64,000 bases of DNA from Parapedobacter luteus (lineage in GTDB: Bacteria > Bacteroidota > Bacteroidia > Sphingobacteriales > Sphingobacteriaceae), in NCBI RefSeq assembly GCF_900168055.1, contig NZ_FUYS01000001.1, positions 186,001-250,000 on the forward strand, written 5' to 3'. Below, one piece after another: positions 18,446 through 24,605 of the stretch. Under the pieces are notes generated by a model. The model was not told the origin of the DNA. It saw only the letters and a list, made by a program, of their open reading frames with translations, and did no database searches. Made by a program: the position numbers and the translations under genes. Within the stretch, counting starts at the first letter, position 1. The number at the start of each line of letters is the position of its first letter.

Positions 18446-18897
18446 GCTCCGGCCTGTTGCCGCATTTTTGCAATATCGGTCTAATTTTGTCTGCCCGACC
18501 TCCTTCTACCCATCCCTTTTCCCTATACGATCCCGATAGGTATCCGATGAAATACGGTCAAATGGCCTTTTTACCGAAGTATTATTGGATATCTATAGGA
18601 TATCACACGGGAGAAGCACGGGAGGAGCACAGGTGAGGGTGCTACCGGGCACCGACCGGCGCTGAACTTGATTACGGGTTACAGTTTTTGGATACTTGCT
18701 AATATCAGGTTATGATTAACTAAAATAGAATTATCGCTTAACACGGATTCTTTATAGTTTTAGACAGAATTATCCATCGTGTATCGCTTGTTTAATGTAT
18801 TAATTAACAGGGTTTATTGAGAATCCTGCATAGGCTGTCTTTAAAAAGAAATAGAATAGTAGCGTAACGCAAGCTGCAACCTTTAAACAATATTCGA
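18446..18897. other. 452-base gap upstream of the GH127/GH146 gene
   Basis: No convincing gene. A TAATTTTG (18482-18489) resembles a -7 element, but the nearest TTG at a usable distance is 23 nt upstream and the site is 400 bases from the gene. The middle contains degenerate 11-base tandem repeats, listed separately. The last 200 bases are AT-rich and probably contain the promoter, which I could not place. Confidence 0.6.
18583..18639. repeat. Degenerate 11-base tandem repeats
   Basis: TATTGGATATC and TATAGGATATC (18583-18604) differ at one base. After a two-base step, ACGGGAGAAGC and ACGGGAGGAGC (18607-18628) also differ at one base, and a weaker unit ACAGGTGAGGG follows. The 11-base period is close to one helical turn. 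Function unknown. Confidence 0.6.
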
Positions 18898-21800
18898 ATG
18901 AACATGTATAACGTATTCTTGTATGCCGTCTTTTTCGTTGCTGTTTTTGTTCAGGGTGTTAACACCGCTCACGCACAAAACGGGGACCAGATATTGGATG
19001 GGATTGGTGAAACCGGAATGATTGCCCGTTATGTGTTTGATGGCGACACCAAAGACTGGTCCCGGAATAATTTACACGCCCAAATTCAAGGCGCTGGCGT
19101 CAAATTTGTCAATGACAACCGGTTTGGGAAGGTCTTGTCGCTCACTGGCGATAGCAGCGCGTTTGTTGCGATACCCGAAGAGGCATTGGCCGACCTGGAG
19201 TCGCTTAGTATATCCGGATGGATATACCTGCGTTCGGCCCAGCCTGGCCAGCGTTTTTTTGATTTTGGAAAGGATACCGCCAAGCATTTCTTTGCAGCCC
19301 CTGTAGGGACAAAAGCCCAGGCGGGCTTCCAGGCGCTGGTCACGGCGGAAGGAAACAATGCCAAGGGGGCGGTTTCTCCGGCTATAGAAACGGATAAGTG
19401 GATTCATCTTGCCGTCGTAATTGATGTTCCCTCCAAATCTGTCATGACTTACGTTGATGGCATGCCGGTGGGCGAAGCCAAGGAGGTTCCACTGGAGTTG
19501 ACAGCAGTATTCGATCCGCAATCTGGCGGGAAGAATCAGCTTTATATCGGAAAATCGCTGCTGCCTGAGGATCCTTATCTTGATGCCATGATACATGATT
19601 TCCGTATTTACCGTATTCCCTTAAGTGGAAGTCAGGTTAATAGAATCTATAACAATTCACAGCGGGGAGCCAATCGGCGCGCGGTAAACGAGGGTAAGCC
19701 GGAGGAAGATCTGCCGACTTTCCTGTTGTCCCAGTCACAGCTTTATCATGCGTATCTGGTGGATGTCTCCGATGTAGAAGTGGAGACGGAAGTAGGGCAT
19801 TTGCCCCGATTGCCGAGTTATGTACAGGGAACTTACAAGGACGGGATGAACGGCCCGAAAGTACGCGTGCTGTGGCCTGCTCCGACAGACAACAGCGACG
19901 TGATGAGTGCCGGCCGCTATACCGTTACGGGGCGCGTACCCGGAACGGATTTTCAGCCCAGGGCTTTCGTTACCATCAGCGGGGATAAAAAATCAACTGC
20001 ACCGGATCTAAAGCTGGAAGCGTTTGATTTGGATCGGGTTTCGTTGGAAACCGATACGTATGAGCACGAAACTAAATTTATTGAAAATCGTGATAAGTTT
20101 ATCACCACGTTGGCCAAGACTGATCCGAACTCCTTTCTTTATATGTTCCGCCATGCGTTCGGCCAACCGCAGCCCGAAGGAGCAAAACCCCTGGGGGTTT
20201 GGGACAGCCAGGATACCAAATTAAGGGGGCATGCCACGGGACATTACCTCACGGCCATTGCGCAGGCCTACGCCAGTACGGGATATGACAAAGCACTTCA
20301 GGCCAATTTCGCCGAAAAAATGGCATATATGGTCAATACCCTATATGACTTATCCCAATTATCCGGAAGACCGAAAGAAGCAGGGGGTACCGCTGTGTCC
20401 GACCCCACGGCGGTACCGCCAGGCCCGGGAAAGTCAGACTATGATTCCGATCTTAGCGAGACGGGCATCCGTACGGATTATTGGAACTGGGGAGAAGGTT
20501 TCATCAGTGCTTATCCCCCGGATCAATTTATCATGCTGGAAAACGGAGCGACGTACGGAGGCCAGAAAAATCAGGTTTGGGCGCCTTATTACACGTTGCA
20601 TAAAATTTTGGCCGGCTTAATGGATGTGTATGAGGTGAGTGGCAATGAAAAAGCGCTGGAAATAGCGAAGGGCATGAGCGATTGGGTATATGCTCGTTTG
20701 AGCAAGCTGCCGACGGAGACACTTATAAAAATGTGGAATACATACATTGCCGGTGAATTTGGGGGCATGAATGAGGCAATGGCGCGCCTGTACCGGATCA
20801 CAGGGGAGGCGAATTACCTGAAGACCGCACAGTTGTTTGACAATATCGACATGTTTTTTGGCGATGCCAAACGCTCGCATGGGCTCGCTAAAAATGTCGA
20901 TACCTTCCGCGGATTGCATGCCAACCAGCATATTCCGCAAATCGTGGGAAGTATCGAAATGTACCGGGTTTCCAATAATCCGGAATATTACAAAGTGGCT
21001 GATAACTTCTGGTATAAGGCGGTTAACGATTATATGTATAGCATTGGTGGTGTTGCCGGTGCACGCAACCCCGCCAATGCGGAGTGTTTTATTGCCCAGC
21101 CGGCTACATTGTACGAAAACGGCTTTGCTACGGGAGGGCAAAATGAAACCTGCGCCACCTACAATATGCTGAAACTGACCGGTAACCTGTTTCTCTTCGA
21201 TCAGCGGGCGGAGTTGATGGACTATTATGAGCGCGGGCTGTACAACCATATTCTGGCTTCGGTAGCCGAGGACAGCCCGGCCAATACCTATCATGTGCCG
21301 CTCAGGCCGGGGTCTATCAAACGATTCGGCAACCCGAACATGACGGGTTTTACGTGCTGCAACGGCACCGCAATAGAGAGCAGTACCAAGCTGCAGAATT
21401 CCATCTACTTTAAAAGCAAGGATGATCAGGCGCTTTATGTCAACCTGTACATCCCCTCAACATTAAATTGGACGGAGCGTGGAATAACGGTGAAACAGGT
21501 CACAGATTTTCCCAGGGAAGACCATACGCGGCTGATGATTCAAGGCAGCGGAAAGTTTGCCATCCACGTGCGTGTGCCGAGCTGGGCAACCAAGGGATTT
21601 TTTGTGACGATCAATGGTAAAGCACAAAAGGTAGAGGCGAAGCCGGGCAGCTATCTGCCATTACGCCGCAACTGGAAAGATGGCGATGTCATCGAATTGA
21701 AAATGCCTTTTCAATTTCGCCTGGATCCGGTCATGGATCAGCAGAACATCGCCAGCCTGTTTTACGGACCGATATTGCTGGCTGCCCAGGAACCTGAAGC

Positions 21801-21963
21801 AAGAAATGAGTGGCGTAAGGTAACCCTGGATGCGAACGATATCAGCAGGTCAATCAAAGGTGACCCGCAGCAGTTGCAATTTGAGATTGACGGGGTGGTT
21901 TTTAAACCGTTCTATGAAACATACGGACGTCATTCTGTGTACTTGGACGTGACGTTGAAATAG
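18898..21963 (+). CDS. GH127/GH146-type (DUF1680) beta-L-arabinofuranosidase with LamG and Ig-like modules
   Basis: 1021 aa, secreted (signal peptide ending AHAQ near residue 27). A LamG/concanavalin-like module (about 35-255) and a bacterial Ig-like domain (about 290-365) precede the (alpha/alpha)6 catalytic domain from about 370 on. The zinc-thiolate site known from HypBA1 (Glu338, Cys340, Cys417, Cys418) is intact here as Glu750 and Cys752 (NETC) and Cys820/Cys821 (FTCCNGT). Glu729 (AECF) is a candidate acid. These enzymes release beta-L-arabinofuranose, either from hydroxyproline-linked chains (GH127) or from arabinan-type substrates (GH146); assignment between the two families is uncertain. 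It lies downstream of the terminator of the susC operon and is probably a separate transcript of the same locus. Confidence 0.9.
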   Translation: MNMYNVFLYAVFFVAVFVQGVNTAHAQNGDQILDGIGETGMIARYVFDGDTKDWSRNNLHAQIQGAGVKFVNDNRFGKVLSLTGDSSAFVAIPEEALADLESLSISGWIYLRSAQPGQRFFDFGKDTAKHFFAAPVGTKAQAGFQALVTAEGNNAKGAVSPAIETDKWIHLAVVIDVPSKSVMTYVDGMPVGEAKEVPLELTAVFDPQSGGKNQLYIGKSLLPEDPYLDAMIHDFRIYRIPLSGSQVNRIYNNSQRGANRRAVNEGKPEEDLPTFLLSQSQLYHAYLVDVSDVEVETEVGHLPRLPSYVQGTYKDGMNGPKVRVLWPAPTDNSDVMSAGRYTVTGRVPGTDFQPRAFVTISGDKKSTAPDLKLEAFDLDRVSLETDTYEHETKFIENRDKFITTLAKTDPNSFLYMFRHAFGQPQPEGAKPLGVWDSQDTKLRGHATGHYLTAIAQAYASTGYDKALQANFAEKMAYMVNTLYDLSQLSGRPKEAGGTAVSDPTAVPPGPGKSDYDSDLSETGIRTDYWNWGEGFISAYPPDQFIMLENGATYGGQKNQVWAPYYTLHKILAGLMDVYEVSGNEKALEIAKGMSDWVYARLSKLPTETLIKMWNTYIAGEFGGMNEAMARLYRITGEANYLKTAQLFDNIDMFFGDAKRSHGLAKNVDTFRGLHANQHIPQIVGSIEMYRVSNNPEYYKVADNFWYKAVNDYMYSIGGVAGARNPANAECFIAQPATLYENGFATGGQNETCATYNMLKLTGNLFLFDQRAELMDYYERGLYNHILASVAEDSPANTYHVPLRPGSIKRFGNPNMTGFTCCNGTAIESSTKLQNSIYFKSKDDQALYVNLYIPSTLNWTERGITVKQVTDFPREDHTRLMIQGSGKFAIHVRVPSWATKGFFVTINGKAQKVEAKPGSYLPLRRNWKDGDVIELKMPFQFRLDPVMDQQNIASLFYGPILLAAQEPEARNEWRKVTLDANDISRSIKGDPQQLQFEIDGVVFKPFYETYGRHSVYLDVTLK

Positions 21964-22014
21964 GTCTTGAGATCAACATTTAGGTAAGAATATAAGATTT
22001 AATAGCCGTGAAAA

Positions 22015-22045
22015 TTGAAATGAAAAAAGAAATACGCTATATTTG
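22015..22045 (+). promoter_or_regulatory. Promoter of the toxin-antitoxin operon
   Basis: TTG at 22015-22017, a 20-nt spacer and TATATTTG at 22038-22045 match the Bacteroidota promoter well. The antitoxin ATG begins only five bases after the -7 element, so the mRNA should be leaderless or nearly so. Confidence 0.7.
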
Positions 22046-22050
22046 TTTTC

Positions 22051-22263
22051 ATGGAAGCGTACGTAGTATATCCTGAAAATAAAGAACAACTCTCCGCATT
22101 GAAGGCTGTGTTGAAGGCGCTTAAGATCAACTTTGAGCCGCAGGTGTCCGCTCCCCTGCCCCACCATGCCATCAAAGGAATGAAACGCGGAATCGAAGAC
22201 TTGGACAATGGGCGGAAAATCCCATTTAGCGAGTTTGAAGAAATACTGACCCGCAACCCCTAA
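22051..22263 (+). CDS. Antitoxin, DUF2683 / RelB-like
   Basis: 70 aa. The opening MEAYVVYPENKEQLSALKAVLKALKI is typical of short DUF2683-type antitoxins in Bacteroidota, with an N-terminal strand-helix and a C-terminal helical tail (ISFSEFEEI-like here: IPFSEFEEI) that would wrap around the toxin. The toxin gene follows after seven bases, the usual order. The protein probably also represses its own promoter, as such antitoxins commonly do. Confidence 0.85.
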   Translation: MEAYVVYPENKEQLSALKAVLKALKINFEPQVSAPLPHHAIKGMKRGIEDLDNGRKIPFSEFEEILTRNP

Positions 22264-22270
22264 TTCCGTA

Positions 22271-22561
22271 ATGGCGGACTATAACCTGTACTTCTCCCAA
22301 GAAGCGAAAGACAGTTTTGAAGCCTTGTTGGAGCAAGTGAAGAAACGTTGGGGCGTTAAAACTGCCAAACAGTTTCAGAAAGATACCCGACGGGTACTGG
22401 GTGTCGTTGCCAAATACCCATTTGCTTTTCAGACTATTCAAGAGGATATGCATGTAAGGCGTGCTATCGTGCATCGCAACATTTCGTTTTTGTACTGTGT
22501 CGTGGGTGATGAGGTTCAGATTATCGTTTTCTTTGATAATCGGCAGGAACCGATTCTATAG
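22271..22561 (+). CDS. ParE/RelE superfamily toxin
   Basis: 96 aa. It has the ParE-like fold pattern: an N-terminal strand (YNLYFSQEAKDSFEALLEQV), two helices, then the basic core VRRAIVHRNISFLYCVVGDEVQIIVFFDNRQEP, which carries the Arg, His and Tyr/Phe positions common in this superfamily. Whether it poisons gyrase (ParE) or cleaves mRNA (RelE) cannot be told; the sequence looks closer to ParE. It is paired with the antitoxin seven bases upstream. Confidence 0.87.
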   Translation: MADYNLYFSQEAKDSFEALLEQVKKRWGVKTAKQFQKDTRRVLGVVAKYPFAFQTIQEDMHVRRAIVHRNISFLYCVVGDEVQIIVFFDNRQEPIL

Positions 22562-22578
22562 GTGGCAGCTTAATTGGA

Positions 22579-22612
22579 TTGTGGAAGCATGTCAATTTAT
22601 GGTTTACATTTG
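22579..22612 (+). promoter_or_regulatory. Promoter of the M1 peptidase gene
   Basis: TTG at 22579-22581, a 23-nt spacer and TACATTTG at 22605-22612. The spacing is at the long end of the normal range. It would give a leader of about 60 nt. Confidence 0.55.
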
Positions 22613-22680
22613 CAAAAATATAAGGGGTCTTGTGGAAACGCATCCACTACTTTCGTGATAGTAATTAACCGGAAATCGCG

Positions 22681-24366
22681 ATGAAATTATTTAATGGATG
22701 TGCATTAGCTGTAGGTATCATCATGTTGTCGCTGGCGGTGACCGCTCAGGAGCTGGTGAGCCGACAGGAACGGTTTTCGCGGGCGGATACGCTACGTGGG
22801 AGCAACACGCCTGAACGGGCTTGGTGGGATGTGCGGCGGTACGATCTGACCATCGTGCCGGATTTTGAGGATAAGTATACCGCGGGCACGAACAGAATGA
22901 CTTATCAGGTAGTGGATAGTGGGACCGGAAGGATGCAACTTGATCTGAAGCCGCCGCTTAAAATCGATAGCGTTGTACTGGCCAGTGACGGCAGTAAGCG
23001 GCCTGTTGAATATGCAGGGGGCGACATTTGGTACGTTGATCTGCCCCTGCAGCAAGCAGGAACGACAGACCGGGTCAATGTCTATTTTTCGGGCAATCCG
23101 CACATTGCGATCAGACCACCTTGGGATGGGGGATGGACGTTTTCAAGAGACTCCCTGGACAACCCCTGGATGACCGTATGCTGTCAGGGGTTAGGTGCTT
23201 CGGTTTGGTTTCCCTGCAAGGATCACCAAAGCGATGAGCCGGATGACGGCGCTTCATTGACCATGGTTGTGCCGGATACGCTGCAGGCGGTTGGCAATGG
23301 CAGGTTGGTCGAACGGATCGATAACCATGATGGGACGATGGCTTATACCTGGGAAGTTACCAATCCGATTAATAATTACTGCATGATACCCTATATCGGC
23401 AAATACGCTTCCATTAACGATACGTATATTGGCGAAAAGGGAAAACTGGATCTGCAATTTTGGCCGTTGCAACTTCACAAGGCGCAGGCCGAAAGGTATT
23501 TTCCTGAGCAAGCAAAAAAAGTGTTGCGTGCTTTTGAGTATTGGTTTGGGCCTTATCCATTTTACGAAGATAGCTATAAACTGGTGGAAGCCGATAATAC
23601 CGGAATGGAACATCAAAGTAACATCGGGTACGGTAATTTTTATGCGTTTGGTTACCGGGGCCGGGATGCCTCCGGTACGGGCTACGGTTTGCTGTCGGAT
23701 TTCATCATCGTTCATGAGAGTGCACATGAATGGTGGGGTAATAGCATCACCACCAATGACTTGGCGGATATGTGGGTGCATGAAAGTTTTGCGAATTATG
23801 CTGAAGCATTGTATGTAGAATATCATTGGGGCATTGGCGCGGGGAATGATTATGTGTATGGCGTGCGTAGGGGGATCCGGAATGACAAGCCCATCGTACC
23901 ACCATTTGGCGTGAATGCGCAGGGTAGCGGTGATATGTACCCCAAAGGCGGGAATATGTTGCACACCATTCGCCACAGTATGGCTGATGATACGTTGTTC
24001 CGGGAAATATTGCGGGGATTGCAACGGGAGCACGCGCACCAAACGATCGACGGGGAGCAGCTAATCGCGTATTTTTGCGACAAGACTGGCTACGACTATC
24101 GGAATGTTTTTGCCCAGTACCTCACTACAGTACAGATTCCCGAATTTCGATTTTATTTTGAAGATAATCGGCTATTTTATAAATGGCAGCATTGCATTGA
24201 CGGCTTCAACCTGCCTATTGCTTTGACTGACTATGGATCGGCATCATTTAAATTGTTTCCGACGGCAACATGGCAGTCGGTTGTGCTGACCGATGCGCAA
24301 AAGGAATTGGTGACAGTTAAGCAACTGGAATACTTGTATTATATCTCCGCCGTGGAGGGAAGATAA
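22681..24366 (+). CDS. M1 family metallopeptidase (aminopeptidase N-like), short form
   Basis: 561 aa with a signal peptide ending near VTAQE. The gluzincin signature is complete: HESAH at 345-349, then exactly 18 residues to Glu368 in VHESF, so zinc binding by His345, His349 and Glu368 and catalysis by Glu346 are expected. The substrate motif usually read GAMEN is GMEHQ here. The N-terminal beta domain is present, but the long C-terminal helical domain of full-length aminopeptidase N is absent. It removes N-terminal residues from peptides in the periplasm or at the surface. It has its own promoter; a link to the upstream glycoprotein-type locus is possible but not shown. Confidence 0.93.
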   Translation: MKLFNGCALAVGIIMLSLAVTAQELVSRQERFSRADTLRGSNTPERAWWDVRRYDLTIVPDFEDKYTAGTNRMTYQVVDSGTGRMQLDLKPPLKIDSVVLASDGSKRPVEYAGGDIWYVDLPLQQAGTTDRVNVYFSGNPHIAIRPPWDGGWTFSRDSLDNPWMTVCCQGLGASVWFPCKDHQSDEPDDGASLTMVVPDTLQAVGNGRLVERIDNHDGTMAYTWEVTNPINNYCMIPYIGKYASINDTYIGEKGKLDLQFWPLQLHKAQAERYFPEQAKKVLRAFEYWFGPYPFYEDSYKLVEADNTGMEHQSNIGYGNFYAFGYRGRDASGTGYGLLSDFIIVHESAHEWWGNSITTNDLADMWVHESFANYAEALYVEYHWGIGAGNDYVYGVRRGIRNDKPIVPPFGVNAQGSGDMYPKGGNMLHTIRHSMADDTLFREILRGLQREHAHQTIDGEQLIAYFCDKTGYDYRNVFAQYLTTVQIPEFRFYFEDNRLFYKWQHCIDGFNLPIALTDYGSASFKLFPTATWQSVVLTDAQKELVTVKQLEYLYYISAVEGR

Positions 24367-24383
24367 TTTGCGGCTTGTATGCT

Positions 24384-24558
24384 AGCCTGCTGCGAAGCAA
24401 GGTTAGGATTCGCGAGTGCGAGGCACTTGGGATGCGCATCGCCGCTGTAACGCTCCCTTCGGTGCACGCCACAAGGCTGCTTATGTGCATCCCAAGTGCC
24501 TTGCAGTAGTAATGAACTATGCCCATTGTATTTTAGTCTGCTGCAAAGCAAGCCTAGC
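24384..24558 (+). repeat. Direct repeat pair of about 24 bases
   Basis: 24384-24407 and 24535-24558 share about 80% identity around AGYCTGCTGCRAAGCAAG, 151 bases apart. They flank the first of two large inverted repeats in this gap, which suggests a small repeated intergenic element. Confidence 0.55.
24417..24505. repeat. Large inverted repeat (stem about 23 bp)
   Basis: AGGCACTTGGGATGC (24421-24435) is the exact inverse of 24487-24501. Pairing extends both ways, with two G-T pairs, to 24417-24439 and 24483-24505, leaving a 43-nt loop. It lies between convergent genes. Confidence 0.8.
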
Positions 24559-24605
24559 AGACGTAAATGCAGCGGATCCAGATTTCGTGCAGCAGGCTAA
24601 AATAC
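24528..24605. repeat. Second large inverted repeat, overlapping the DUF5695 stop
   Basis: GTATTTTAGTCTGCTGCA (24528-24545) pairs with 24588-24605 with a single G-T pair, again with a loop of about 42 nt. The right arm contains the stop codon and last codons of the - strand gene, and could act as a two-way transcription stop for the convergent genes. Confidence 0.75.

Noticed and set aside
18482-18489. TAATTTTG as the GH127/GH146 promoter
   Set aside because: It is 400 bases from the gene, directly behind a terminator, and the only usable TTG is at the extreme spacing of 23 nt.
18547-18636. 29-codon open frame in the gap before the GH127/GH146 gene
   Set aside because: It lies across the 11-base repeats, has no typical leader-peptide content and no promoter directly before it.
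18583-18639. CRISPR array
   Set aside because: The repeat units are 11 bases, degenerate and directly adjacent, with no spacers and no cas genes.
23254-24042. 262-aa open frame on the - strand inside the M1 peptidase gene
   Set aside because: The + strand has the complete HExxH-x18-E site; the - strand frame is a shadow.
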